The position numbers and the translations under genes were made by a program. From the NCBI GenBank assembly GCA_965603365.1, contig CBFDCR010000011.1:1-64000 (forward strand): a stretch of DNA of 64,000 nt. Reading direction: 5' to 3'. Below are positions 43,808-53,319 of the stretch, one piece after another. The DNA comes from JAHELQ01 sp965603365 (GTDB taxonomy: Bacteria; Acidobacteriota; Aminicenantia; UBA2199). The notes under the pieces are model-generated. The model ran no database searches. It was not told the origin of the DNA and worked only from the letters and a program-made list of their open reading frames with translations. Position 1 is the stretch's first letter, and each line of letters starts with the position of its first letter.

Positions 43808-45342
43808 GAAAGATATTTTCTAAAAATAATCGGCGTCGTATTACCTGTATGGCCGCCGCTATTGTTATCGTTGTACTTCTGGTGGTAATCTTAACGGTGA
43901 GATTTTCGTCCCATCAGAACGAAGGGACTCTTTTGGGAAAACCCGATATTTTAAGCCATCTCAAGGACTATAATCTTATTATCATCCTTATCGACGCCCT
44001 GCGGGCCGATCACCTGGGCTGCTACGGTTATCATCGAAACACCTCTCCCTTTATCGATTCCCTGGCCAAAGAGGGAATGTTCTTTGAGCGGGCCATGTCC
44101 AATTCATCCTTCACCAGGGAATCGGTGGCGGTATTGCTGTCAGGGAGGCTGCCTTCGAGTGGGGACAGCCTGGGCTGGGGGGCGAGTCCCTCAAGGCAAA
44201 TAAAAAATATGGGGGAGTTATTTAAAGAGGCCGGTTATGAAACGGCCTTTCTGAGTAATTCCAGCGTGCTCAATTATCCCGATTTTCACGCCGGTTTTAG
44301 CGAAGCCTGGTATAATGAAGAGTGGGGGGTCAGCGGCAACGGTCCCACCCTTTCAAAGCGGGCCGGAGAGTTTATCGGGCGGTGTGACGGCTCGAAATTT
44401 ATGATATACCTCCATTACCTGGATCCCCACGGTCCTTATGAACCACCGCCGGAATACTATTTACGGTTTTCCCAAAGCATTCACCCTCGCCCCCTCTCAC
44501 TGTATAAATATGTGAGAAAAAATTGTGCTGCACTTATAAAAGATGGTTTCGGCCCCGGTGAGGCGCGTTTTGATGACCTGGTGTTGAGATACGATGCCGA
44601 AATCGCCCTGGTAGATCACTCGATTGAATTGCTCTCCCAGACGTTGAGGGAGTTAAACCTTCACCGGAATACACTGGTATTGATTACCGCCGATCACGGC
44701 GAGGAGTTTCTGGAACACGACTTTGTGGAACATGCCTGGACACTGTACAACGAGTCCCTTCATATTCCGCTGATTTTATGGGCCCCGGGCGTTATAACCC
44801 CGCAGCGCATCGATTCACCGGTCTCCATCGTCGATATTTTGCCGACTCTACTTCGTCTGATGGGAATTCCTCATGAACGAAACGATTTTGACGGCACACC
44901 GCTGTTTCGATTTAAAGAGAGCGGCTTTTATTTTTCTCCCCCAGAAAAACCCTTCATCGCCGAGCTCCTCGTCCAACATCGAAACCTCATCCGGGCGGTG
45001 ATCAAGGATAACTGGAAATACATTGCCGCCCAGAGGTGGTTGGCACCGGCGCAGCGTCCCGAAGTGCTGCCGCCCCGGACACAAGAGATCGAAAGAAATA
45101 AGGAACGACATCTGGACATATGGGGACCCATCGTGCACGAAGAGTTGTACGATCTGTCAACGGACCCCGGCGAGAAACGGCTGCTTCCTCAAAGTGAAAA
45201 GGGCCAAGAACTCAAGAAAATATTGGCCCAATACAAACGTTATTGTCGGCAGCACGGTTTGAAAAAAAACCGCCCCGAAGAGGAGAAAAGGTCCCTTTCA
45301 AAGAAGGAAAGGGAAAATCTGAAAACCCTGGGGTATTTATAA
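43804..45342 (+). CDS. Membrane-anchored sulfatase/phosphotransferase-fold enzyme with Thr nucleophile position
   Basis: 512 aa, with an ATGA overlap with the previous gene. One N-terminal helix (residues about 13-35) anchors an extracytoplasmic domain. LIIILIDALRADHLGCYGYHRNTSP holds the metal Asp; the nucleophile region SSFTRESVAVLLSG has Thr where sulfatases have Cys/Ser; ITADHGEEFLEHD lies near residue 297. Like the enzyme at 24906 it ends in LKTLGYL. It may transfer or hydrolyse phospho- or sulfo-groups on the exported glycan. Anchored here, versus Tat-exported at 24906. Confidence 0.86.
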   Translation: MRKIFSKNNRRRITCMAAAIVIVVLLVVILTVRFSSHQNEGTLLGKPDILSHLKDYNLIIILIDALRADHLGCYGYHRNTSPFIDSLAKEGMFFERAMSNSSFTRESVAVLLSGRLPSSGDSLGWGASPSRQIKNMGELFKEAGYETAFLSNSSVLNYPDFHAGFSEAWYNEEWGVSGNGPTLSKRAGEFIGRCDGSKFMIYLHYLDPHGPYEPPPEYYLRFSQSIHPRPLSLYKYVRKNCAALIKDGFGPGEARFDDLVLRYDAEIALVDHSIELLSQTLRELNLHRNTLVLITADHGEEFLEHDFVEHAWTLYNESLHIPLILWAPGVITPQRIDSPVSIVDILPTLLRLMGIPHERNDFDGTPLFRFKESGFYFSPPEKPFIAELLVQHRNLIRAVIKDNWKYIAAQRWLAPAQRPEVLPPRTQEIERNKERHLDIWGPIVHEELYDLSTDPGEKRLLPQSEKGQELKKILAQYKRYCRQHGLKKNRPEEEKRSLSKKERENLKTLGYL

Positions 45343-45346
45343 ACTA

Positions 45347-47437
45347 ATGGTACAGCATATTTTAGGATTGTTATTGTTGGGTATTATCCTGGTGGGGCCG
45401 CTGCCCGTATGCCTCTGGATCGCATACATTCTTAAGAGTAAAGAGGAGAAACCCGGCTTTGCCCACGATTTGCTCGTTATTTCGGTATGCTGGTGCATTA
45501 TAGAAGTCTCCATCGGGCTGCTGCTGGGCATACTTCACTGTTTGACCCTCGGTGCTGTGCTCCTGGCGGAATTGTTCGTCTTTCTTTTGGGCAGCATACT
45601 TCTTATTGTTGCCAGACGGCAAAGCCCCTCATTGGGCTGGCGGAATCTATGGAGATTTCCCACCGGCCTGAGTAATCAGGAAAAAGTGATCATCGGGTTG
45701 ATCGGTTTCATCGGGATTCTCCTTTTGCTGAACCTGATGACCTCGCCCATGAAGGACTACGACTCCCTGGCCTATCATCTCCCCACCATGGCCAAATGGT
45801 ATCAGGCCGGCTCGCTGCCGCGGCTGGCCCAATTCAAGCTAATCGGCAGTTACCCCTATGGCTGGGAGGTGCTGGGTACACTCTTTTTAATGCCCTTTGG
45901 CGAAGACTTTTTGGTGGCCCTGCCCAACCTGGTGGCCTGGGCGCTTATAGGGCTATCCGTATACCTGATAAGTATAAAAATCGGGGTGGAGAGAATCTAT
46001 GCCCTAACTGCCTCGGCCCTCCTATTAACGCTGCCCGTCATACTGCAAAATGTTAATACGATGCACATTGACCTGGCCTTTGCCGCCTTTTTCTTAGTGG
46101 GGCTCTATTTGGCGATTTGCTGTGTTCAAACGAGATCCGTCTTCTATTTATCGCTGTTTTTAGCCGTCCTGGGCATGATTCTGGGAATTAAGACCTCGGG
46201 AATTGCCTACGGCATGGTCCTGCTTGTGGTCCTGGCTTTTATGATACTGAAAGCGGCCTATGGGGACAAAAATCCGCTAACGTTTTCTTTTAAGCCCTAT
46301 AAGTGGGTGATTCCCCTCTGCACCTGGGGGGTGGTGTCCCTCCTGTTTTTAGGCGGTTTCTGGTATCTGCGGAATTTGATCGAACTGGGCAATCCCCTTG
46401 GCTTTATCAAATTTCAGATTGGGGACACGGTGATTTTTCCCGGTTTTATGAAATCGGCCGCCATTTACAAAACGACGCTGGCCGGTTCATTCGATCTCAC
46501 AGATGTCGCCCACTGGAAGACCTTTCTAAATCAGGTTGAAATCCAATTGGGAGTACCGTTCCTGTCGATGATGGCCGCCTCTTTTTTATTGTTTCTCCGC
46601 CCCCTGTTCTTTAAAAAGTCTAAAAAGATGCCCCTGCTCCTCGTTGTCGTTACCCTTCTGGCTGTTACGTTTGTCCTCTATTGGCTGACCCCCTATGCCG
46701 GCACCAGTAAGGCACTTGGTTTTAAAATACTCCCCTGGCTCGGTCAGGCCATGCGTTATGGCTTCCCCTTTATGGGAATCCTGGGCGTCACCGCTGCTGC
46801 CGGATTGGCAGCCTCCCAAATACGAAAATCTGCCATGGCAGCAGTGGTAGTGATAGGCGGCTTTCCCGGCCTAACAAAAATGTTTTTATCCTTTGACGTT
46901 ACCTGGAATAAGATATTTTTTTTCGTTGTTCTCTTGCTGCTGGCCTGGGGGCTCGGCCGTGTTTGGGCTGCCGATAAACGCCGTTTTTCCATCTTCCTGG
47001 GCCTGGGAATCCTGGTTTTCGTTGTAACGGGCACATCGATTACGCGGGAAAAGCGAGATTTTAACCGCCCCAGGGTTTACGGCGGGGTGGTGCAATATAT
47101 CGAGAATCACCTCGATGAAAATGAAACGATTGGCTATGTGTCCAGCAACCGCAGCTATCTATTTTACGGACGGAGGTTGAATCGACGGGTTATCTATGTC
47201 CCTGCGGGGAAGAGAGACCGGTCTTTATGGCTGAAGATGTTGAGGCGTAAAAACATTGGCCTCATTGCCGTGGGGCCTGAGTGGAAGGGCTGGAAGCCAA
47301 AAAAGGAGAGCCGGTGGCTGGCGGACCCGGACGGCCCCTTTATCCGTGTCTTTGGAAAAAATTTTAGGAAAGAACCGTTTATCTACAGAATTAAAGATCA
47401 CCAGGGGTTCGGTGAGAGTGCTTATCAAGAGCCATGA
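45347..47437 (+). CDS. Polytopic membrane glycosyltransferase (GT-C, PMT-like)
   Basis: 696 aa with about twelve to fourteen hydrophobic helices. The first large loop carries PMKDYDSLAYHLPTMAKWYQAGSL (residues about 131-154), a pattern common in bacterial GT-C enzymes that use polyprenyl-phosphate donors. The soluble C-terminal region (about 570-696) has YVSSNRSYLFYGRRLNR. It overlaps the next gene by ATGA. Sugar and acceptor are unknown. With 27068 it makes a second GT-C enzyme. Confidence 0.78.
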   Translation: MVQHILGLLLLGIILVGPLPVCLWIAYILKSKEEKPGFAHDLLVISVCWCIIEVSIGLLLGILHCLTLGAVLLAELFVFLLGSILLIVARRQSPSLGWRNLWRFPTGLSNQEKVIIGLIGFIGILLLLNLMTSPMKDYDSLAYHLPTMAKWYQAGSLPRLAQFKLIGSYPYGWEVLGTLFLMPFGEDFLVALPNLVAWALIGLSVYLISIKIGVERIYALTASALLLTLPVILQNVNTMHIDLAFAAFFLVGLYLAICCVQTRSVFYLSLFLAVLGMILGIKTSGIAYGMVLLVVLAFMILKAAYGDKNPLTFSFKPYKWVIPLCTWGVVSLLFLGGFWYLRNLIELGNPLGFIKFQIGDTVIFPGFMKSAAIYKTTLAGSFDLTDVAHWKTFLNQVEIQLGVPFLSMMAASFLLFLRPLFFKKSKKMPLLLVVVTLLAVTFVLYWLTPYAGTSKALGFKILPWLGQAMRYGFPFMGILGVTAAAGLAASQIRKSAMAAVVVIGGFPGLTKMFLSFDVTWNKIFFFVVLLLLAWGLGRVWAADKRRFSIFLGLGILVFVVTGTSITREKRDFNRPRVYGGVVQYIENHLDENETIGYVSSNRSYLFYGRRLNRRVIYVPAGKRDRSLWLKMLRRKNIGLIAVGPEWKGWKPKKESRWLADPDGPFIRVFGKNFRKEPFIYRIKDHQGFGESAYQEP

Positions 47438-48600
47438 GAGTATTAATTTATGAACCCACCGGTTGGGGCAGCCATTTTTACTACGTCAAATCGCTGTGGC
47501 AGCAGTTGGTGTCGTTGGCGGAGGAAACGGCTGAAATTACCGTACTCAGTTGCTCGGATTGCCAACATCCTGCCTATATCAATGCCTTAATTAAATTGAA
47601 ATATGAGAGGCGATTCGATTGGCCATTGTTGGGCCGCATACTGCGAAAGCTGGATCGGCTCTGGAAAATTTCCGTCAATTACTGGCGCCTGGGGCGGTAC
47701 ATCCGAAAACGCCGCATCGATATCGTCCACTTCCAGGTTTTACATAAGATCTACCTCCCCTATCTAACGGCGTTAAAATGGTTGATTGGCTTTAAAATCG
47801 TGTTCACCCCCCACAACATCCGCAGCCATTATACCGGTAAGGTGATCCATAACACCTTCGATCTATTATTTTTTAAATGCTTCAAAGGAGTAATCGATTG
47901 CTGTGTCGCCCACACCATTTACCATCGTCGGCAACTGATGTTACAGGGGATTTCGGCAGACAGGATAGAGGTGATCCCCTTTGCCCCCCATATGGTCGGT
48001 AAGGAAGACTCTTCGAGGCGGGAATATGATTCGGTGCTCTTTGCCGGTAATCTCCGTAAAAATAAGGGGATTGATTTTTTTCTGGATGCCCTGCCTATAT
48101 TGGCGCAGCAGTTGAAGGATGCCGATCGAACGGCTAAGATCTGGTTTGCCGGCCGGACACGGGATCAGGATATCATTGGCCGCATAGAGCGGCTGAGAGA
48201 GGATGCCCGGAATCTGGAAATTAATTTTGACAACCGTTATATCGATCATGCCGCTTTTGGTGATTATTTTAACCGGGCTTTTATTTTAGTCCTACCCCAT
48301 ACACAGGCCTTCCATAGTCTTAGCGCAGTGCTCTTGGACGGGTATCATTACGATAACGAACTGATCGTTACCGATGTAGCGGGGAACGGCGAACTCATTA
48401 AAGCCGATGATACCGGCTATTTGATTTCGCCGGAAAATGCCCCACAGATTGCGGAGAAAATTTATTATGCGCTTCGGGCGGGTCCCAACAAGTACTTCAG
48501 CCGTAATAAGAGAAAGGCATTGAGGGAAAAATACAATTGGCCGATCATTGCCCGGCAGACAATGGAAGTGTATAAGATGGTATGTCGGGAGCTTCCGTGA
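47434..48600 (+). CDS. GT4-like glycosyltransferase
   Basis: 388 aa, ATGA overlap. IYEPTGWGSHFYYVKSL at the N-terminus, DIVHFQVLHKIYLPYL, VFTPHNIRSHYTG, RIEVIPFAPH, VLFAGNLRKNKGIDFFLDAL and VLPHTQAFHSLSAVLLDGYHYDNELIVTD show a GT-B fold; the usual acceptor-side Glu of GT4 is less clear at the end (LDGYHYD replaces E-A-x-A-x-G). Activity is therefore probable but not certain. Confidence 0.83.
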   Translation: MRVLIYEPTGWGSHFYYVKSLWQQLVSLAEETAEITVLSCSDCQHPAYINALIKLKYERRFDWPLLGRILRKLDRLWKISVNYWRLGRYIRKRRIDIVHFQVLHKIYLPYLTALKWLIGFKIVFTPHNIRSHYTGKVIHNTFDLLFFKCFKGVIDCCVAHTIYHRRQLMLQGISADRIEVIPFAPHMVGKEDSSRREYDSVLFAGNLRKNKGIDFFLDALPILAQQLKDADRTAKIWFAGRTRDQDIIGRIERLREDARNLEINFDNRYIDHAAFGDYFNRAFILVLPHTQAFHSLSAVLLDGYHYDNELIVTDVAGNGELIKADDTGYLISPENAPQIAEKIYYALRAGPNKYFSRNKRKALREKYNWPIIARQTMEVYKMVCRELP

Positions 48601-48601
48601 A

Positions 48602-49666
48602 ATGGACCGGAAAGGGAGATTGAACATTTTACTGGCGGGCTATTTGCCCCCGCCCATCGGCGGCGTGCGGGTGTTGTTCCGCCAACTGGTGGAGGATCTC
48701 GACAGGGACGATACCACCGACATTGTGGTGATCAACCTGACGGGGCGGCGGAGGGGTTTTTTGAGTAAAGTGTTCGCCCTGGGAACCGCAGCCGTTAAAA
48801 TCCTCTTTTATATGAGAAAGGTGGATGTCGTTACCCTCCATCCCACCAACCGGGCGCTGCTTCTTTTAGGCCCCTTCGTTTACATACTCTCTAAAATACT
48901 AAAGAAACCCCTGGTGGTCAGGAAATTTGCCGGCAATTACCATGAGGTTTATAGAAATTATCCGGGCGTTATCCAGCGGATATTGAGGCGTACCGTTTTC
49001 CAGGCAGATATCTGTATGTTTGAGACCCGCTTTTTGTGTAATTATTTCGGCAAGCTGTGCCGACGGGTCGAGTATTATCCCAACAACCGGCTGGCTGCGA
49101 CCGCTAAAATTGAGACCCGGGAAAAGGCGCGACATTTTGTCTTTGTCAGCCAGATGAAGAGGGCCAAGGGGGTGCTGTACCTTTTCGAGATATCCGACGC
49201 CCTGGATGCCAATATCCACATCGACCTGTACGGGCCGCTGGGCTTTGATATGTCGGCAGAAGAACTTGACTCCCTGAATCGGTGTCATCGGGCCCAATAC
49301 AAGGGCGAAGTTTCCCCGGATAAAATTATTGAACTACTGGGGCGTTACGATGCGGTGGTGCTGCCTACTAGAAGAAAATCGGAAGGTTACCCCGGCATTA
49401 TCCTGGAGGCTTACACCTGCGGTTTGCCTGTTATTAGCTCCAAATACGGCGCCATTCCGGAAATTGTCAATGATTCCTGCGGCCTGTTGGTGGAACCGGG
49501 AGACCCCCGGCAGTTGAGAGAGGCCATTTTAAGACTCCATGCCGATGAGGCGTTGTTTCGGCGGCTTCAGCGGGGTGCCCTCGAGCAGGCCAGGTTTTTC
49601 GACAGCCAGAAATGGAATGCCGCGTTTCGGAATTTTTGCGTTGAACTTCATGAAGATATTCGCTAA
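48602..49666 (+). CDS. GT4 family glycosyltransferase
   Basis: 354 aa from ATG 48602, one base after the preceding stop. LLAGYLPPPIGGVRVLFRQLVED is the glycine-rich N-terminal motif, FVSQMKRAKGVLYLFEI the linker to the donor domain, and VLPTRRKSEGYPGIILEAYTCGLPVISSKYGAIPEI the donor-binding motif with both Glu residues. A 73-bp gap follows, unusual in this tightly packed run. Confidence 0.9.
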   Translation: MDRKGRLNILLAGYLPPPIGGVRVLFRQLVEDLDRDDTTDIVVINLTGRRRGFLSKVFALGTAAVKILFYMRKVDVVTLHPTNRALLLLGPFVYILSKILKKPLVVRKFAGNYHEVYRNYPGVIQRILRRTVFQADICMFETRFLCNYFGKLCRRVEYYPNNRLAATAKIETREKARHFVFVSQMKRAKGVLYLFEISDALDANIHIDLYGPLGFDMSAEELDSLNRCHRAQYKGEVSPDKIIELLGRYDAVVLPTRRKSEGYPGIILEAYTCGLPVISSKYGAIPEIVNDSCGLLVEPGDPRQLREAILRLHADEALFRRLQRGALEQARFFDSQKWNAAFRNFCVELHEDIR

Positions 49667-49710
49667 GATTACAGGACTGCTCAAGAAAGCGGGGTGTTCC
49701 GTTGGTGGGG

Positions 49711-49725
49711 CACTTCGGAGAAGTG
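49711..49725 (+). other. Short perfect stem-loop CACTTC-GGA-GAAGTG
   Basis: A six-base-pair stem with a three-base loop lies in the 73-bp gap between a GT4 and a sulfotransferase gene, 15 bp before the ATG. No U-tract follows, so it is not a typical intrinsic terminator. It may modulate processing or translation of the next gene. Confidence 0.35.
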
Positions 49726-49739
49726 ATCGGGATTAACCA

Positions 49740-50717
49740 ATGAGATCGGAACCGGTTATTTTTATCGTGGGAGTGGGGCGGTCGGGTACGACATTGTTGC
49801 AGGGCATGCTCAATGCCCATAAAGATATTGCCTTCCCACCCGAAACCCATTTTGTCAGGGAATTTTTAGCCAACCCCCGAATCAACAGGCTGCTGCAGAA
49901 AAAGAAGTTTCAACGGGTTAGGGATAGTATTCTGGCCAGTGAAAGTTTGAAGCGGTTGAACCTGGATTTGGCCGCCATTCTTGAAGTTTGCACCTGTGAA
50001 GGTCAATTTACGCTGGTTAACTTTTATAGAGAGCTTCTGGACGCCTATCGTCGGAGGAAGAATAAGAGGCTGATCGGTGACAAAGATCCCAAAAATGTTG
50101 AATATTTACTGTACATCAAGGAGTATTTTCCCGAAGCCTTTATCATCCACCTGATCAGGGACCCCAGGGATTTGATCCTTTCCCGGATGAAGGCGGAGTG
50201 GAGTAAGGGGAGGCCGTTTCTTTCCCATATTGCCGCCTACCGGGAGCAGCTTAAAAAAGGCAGGAAAGAGGGTGTGAATTATTTCGGTGGAAATTACTAT
50301 GAACTGCGCTACGAAGACTTGATCTCGAACCCCCAACATGAACTGAAGGATATTTGCCGCCGCCTGGGGGTCGAATACGATCCGGGGATGTTGAGTTACC
50401 CCCAGACGGCAATGGAGATCATCAAGGGGGCGGAGATCAGGTGGAAGGAGAATTGTTTTAAACCGGTGATGGCCGCCAACATGGAAAAATGGCCCGGGAA
50501 TTTATCGAGGCGGCAGGTCTCGCTGATCGAGAAAATTTGCCGATTGCCTTTTGGGGAATACGGTTACCGGGAGAGCGGTTATTTGAAGGGGCGCAATATT
50601 TTTTATAAAATGATCGATCAACTGCTCTATATTGCCTTTTACGGTGTCGATCTGGTCTATGCGCTGTACCACCGCCTCCGTCTGGCGGTGAACCGCAAAT
50701 ATCAAAAATCGTTGTAG
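49740..50717 (+). CDS. Sulfotransferase-family protein (7 of 7)
   Basis: 325 aa. IFIVGVGRSGTTLLQGMLNAHKD with FPPETHF is the 5'-PSB region, and FIIHLIRDPRDLILSRMKAEW near residue 135 the 3'-PB motif; GDKDPKNVEYL and YYELRYEDLISNP are typical Sulfotransfer_1/3 blocks. The C-terminus (about 285-310) has a hydrophobic patch, perhaps membrane-associated. The next gene starts directly after the stop. Confidence 0.88.
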   Translation: MRSEPVIFIVGVGRSGTTLLQGMLNAHKDIAFPPETHFVREFLANPRINRLLQKKKFQRVRDSILASESLKRLNLDLAAILEVCTCEGQFTLVNFYRELLDAYRRRKNKRLIGDKDPKNVEYLLYIKEYFPEAFIIHLIRDPRDLILSRMKAEWSKGRPFLSHIAAYREQLKKGRKEGVNYFGGNYYELRYEDLISNPQHELKDICRRLGVEYDPGMLSYPQTAMEIIKGAEIRWKENCFKPVMAANMEKWPGNLSRRQVSLIEKICRLPFGEYGYRESGYLKGRNIFYKMIDQLLYIAFYGVDLVYALYHRLRLAVNRKYQKSL

Positions 50718-51704
50718 ATGCTTAATATACAAAAAATACCGGGTCTTCACCTTCACGCCTACTCCAGAGGTGTTTTGTGGGCCTCAAAGGGAAACCGTAT
50801 TTTGGCCAGGCCTGATGGAGATAAAAAATTTTCTGTTTATATGGCCGTGCCGGCCGGCTGGGGAAAGGCCCGATTCAGGCTGCTTAACCGGCTGATGCGG
50901 CATGGGATTCACCAGGTGATCCCCCTTACTGAAGATGATCTCCTGGTGGTGGTAAAAGGAAAGTTGTTGTTTGTCAGGGATAAAAAAATTAACCACGAAC
51001 GACTCCTGGAGAGGGGCAGCCGCCCCCTGCGAACGGGGATCTGCCGCACCCCCGGCGGCAGTATTATCTACGGTGAGTACTGGCCCAATCCCCACCGGGA
51101 AGCGGTGAAACTCTACCTTTCCAGGGATAAGGGGCGCACCTGGGACGTCCTGTGGCAGTCGGAGCAATCGTCGGCCCGTCACATCCACCTGGTGCAGCCA
51201 GTGGAAGGTGCCCAGGACGAAATCTATTTCAGCACCGGCGATTACGGCCCGGAACCGGCCCTATTCCGCATGAATATTCGAACCCGTAAATTACGGCGTA
51301 TCGGCGGCGGTGGCCAGGCCTGGCGCATGCTGGCGCTGCTGCAGGTGGAGAGGCAGTTGGTCTGGGGCAGCGATTGTGAATATGAGCAAAACTTTATCTA
51401 TCGATTTGATCTGGACAGAGATGAATTGACCCGTCTGCAAGAACTCCCGGGACCCGCCTACTATGCGGTACGGGATAAAAAGGGGAACTGTTACCTGGCC
51501 ACCACTGTCGAAAACCGGAATCGCCACCGGGCCTGCATCCTGAACTCCAGCGACGGCACTGTCTGGCACCCCCTTGGTTGTTTTCAAAAGGATATCTGGC
51601 CCCCCAGGTATTTTGGTTACGGCATAATCGAGTTTATCCGGGGGCAGGAGCACCTGGATGACGTGTGGATTAATCTCCGGGGATTGAAGGAGATCAGAAG
51701 ATGA
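50718..51704 (+). CDS. Cytoplasmic BNR/Asp-box beta-propeller-like protein
   Basis: 328 aa, no signal peptide. Repeating strand units and an Asp-box LSRDKGRTWDV (S-x-D-x-G-x-T-W, near residue 135), with a weaker copy NSSDGTVWHP near 277, indicate a sialidase-like propeller. Catalytic sialidase residues are not recognisable, so it is probably non-catalytic. It sits between a sulfotransferase and the heparinase-like gene, and overlaps the latter by ATGA. A second propeller protein of this kind of context is at 22432. Confidence 0.72.
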   Translation: MLNIQKIPGLHLHAYSRGVLWASKGNRILARPDGDKKFSVYMAVPAGWGKARFRLLNRLMRHGIHQVIPLTEDDLLVVVKGKLLFVRDKKINHERLLERGSRPLRTGICRTPGGSIIYGEYWPNPHREAVKLYLSRDKGRTWDVLWQSEQSSARHIHLVQPVEGAQDEIYFSTGDYGPEPALFRMNIRTRKLRRIGGGGQAWRMLALLQVERQLVWGSDCEYEQNFIYRFDLDRDELTRLQELPGPAYYAVRDKKGNCYLATTVENRNRHRACILNSSDGTVWHPLGCFQKDIWPPRYFGYGIIEFIRGQEHLDDVWINLRGLKEIRR

Positions 51705-53317
51705 AATTGGCTTTGTGTTGGCGGACAGGCAGGTATTTTAAACCAAAACAAATTTACTATCGGCTTTACTATGCCTTGCGCCGGAGGCTGCGAAGATTGC
51801 GGGCCTATCAATACCGCTATTTTGTTGAGAAAGAAGGAACCGATCTGGTTCTCCGGGAGAGGATGCTCCCTGTTGGCCTCTGTTCCGTTTCCAGGGGAAC
51901 CTTTACCTTCCTGAATATTTCGCATCGGTTTGACGGCCCCATCGACTGGAATGTGATGGAATATGGATTGCTCTGGAATTACCACTTAAACTCCTTTGAA
52001 TACCTGGGCCAGAGGGATGTATCTTTTCAGCAGGGGTTAAAATGGATGAATGAGTTTATCGATAGCTTCAAGAATAATCGCCGCGGTAGTGATCCCTATC
52101 CCCTGTCCCGGCGGCTCGTCAACTGGATCAAATTCATCGCCTATCACAAGGGAAGATTTACCGGCCGAACACTGAGGATTATCGATGCCTTTCTCTACGC
52201 CCAGGCGCTGATTTTATTGGACAATATCGAATACCATCTCATGGCCAACCACCTGCTGGAGAATGGTTTTGCCCTTCTCTTTGCCGCTTATTATTTTCAC
52301 GATCAGAGGCTGTACCGCAAAGCAGTTAAGATTTTATCCGGGGAACTGGGGGAGCAAATTCTGAGTGACGGCGGCCATTTTGAGCGTTCTCCCATGTATC
52401 ATCAACTGGTGTTGCATAGGATCCTGGACGCCATCAACCTGGTTAAACATAAGCCGATCTTCGGCGAAGAGCTCTTAAACCTTTTGACGGGCAAGGCATT
52501 GTCAATGCTGGATTGGCTCCGGCACATGACCTTTGGGAATGGCAATATCTCCCTGTTTAACGACAGTGCCCACGGCATTGCCTACTCCAGCCGCGAGTTA
52601 AACGATTACGCCAGGCGGTTGGGATTGCCCGGGAAAAGGAGCAGGCGGCCGCTTCCTTTAGGAGAGAGCGGTTACAGACGAGTGAACGGATTACATTATG
52701 AGATAATCATAGATGTGGGCGATCTGGGGCCTGATTACAATCCCGGCCACGGCCACTGCGATACCTTCAGCTTCGAGTTGTATGCCTACGGCAAGCCGGT
52801 TGTTGTGGATACCGGCCTATCCACCTATGACGATGTCCTTCAACGGACTAAGGAGAGGATGACCGCGGCCCACAATACCGTCCGGGTGGGAGATGTCGAA
52901 CAGAGCGAAATCTGGGGGAAATTCCGGGTGGGCCGACGGGCCCATGTCAGAAACCTAAAGGAGGGGGATGGCTTTCTGGAAGCCGAACACACCGGTTATG
53001 TACATATCGGTGCCGCGCTTCGGCGCCGGTTTCTCTTTACCGATGATGGGGTTACCATTCATGACCGCGTTAACAGCAAGAAGAGATACGATTGTGATGC
53101 CTATTTGCATTTTTACCCGGGCCTGGAGCCCTCTATCGCCGGCGACAGCATCCTATTGCCATCGAGTCATCTGACCATCAAAGTAAAAAATTTCCATGCC
53201 ATGTCACTGCAGGGTGGCCATTATGCTGCCGGTTTCAACAGGCTGATTCCCAACAAGGTTTTAGAGATTGGTTTTTGCTCCGGTGAGAACCTGGAGATGG
53301 AGATAACAACAGGATAG
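51701..53317 (+). CDS. Heparinase II/III-like polysaccharide lyase family protein
   Basis: 538 aa, ATGA overlap. Residues about 60-330 form the helical toroid (FGNGNISLFNDS at its end). The beta-sandwich begins near 349 with GHGHCDTFSFELYAYGKPVVVDTGLSTYDD and ERMTAAHNTVRVGDVEQSEIWGKFRVGRRAHV, the Heparinase_II/III hallmark. No signal peptide, so it may act in the cytoplasm or at the membrane. Such genes recur in polysaccharide biosynthesis loci and may trim or edit chains; natural relatives cut uronate-containing polymers by beta-elimination. Confidence 0.88.
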   Translation: MKLALCWRTGRYFKPKQIYYRLYYALRRRLRRLRAYQYRYFVEKEGTDLVLRERMLPVGLCSVSRGTFTFLNISHRFDGPIDWNVMEYGLLWNYHLNSFEYLGQRDVSFQQGLKWMNEFIDSFKNNRRGSDPYPLSRRLVNWIKFIAYHKGRFTGRTLRIIDAFLYAQALILLDNIEYHLMANHLLENGFALLFAAYYFHDQRLYRKAVKILSGELGEQILSDGGHFERSPMYHQLVLHRILDAINLVKHKPIFGEELLNLLTGKALSMLDWLRHMTFGNGNISLFNDSAHGIAYSSRELNDYARRLGLPGKRSRRPLPLGESGYRRVNGLHYEIIIDVGDLGPDYNPGHGHCDTFSFELYAYGKPVVVDTGLSTYDDVLQRTKERMTAAHNTVRVGDVEQSEIWGKFRVGRRAHVRNLKEGDGFLEAEHTGYVHIGAALRRRFLFTDDGVTIHDRVNSKKRYDCDAYLHFYPGLEPSIAGDSILLPSSHLTIKVKNFHAMSLQGGHYAAGFNRLIPNKVLEIGFCSGENLEMEITTG

Positions 53318-53319
53318 AA

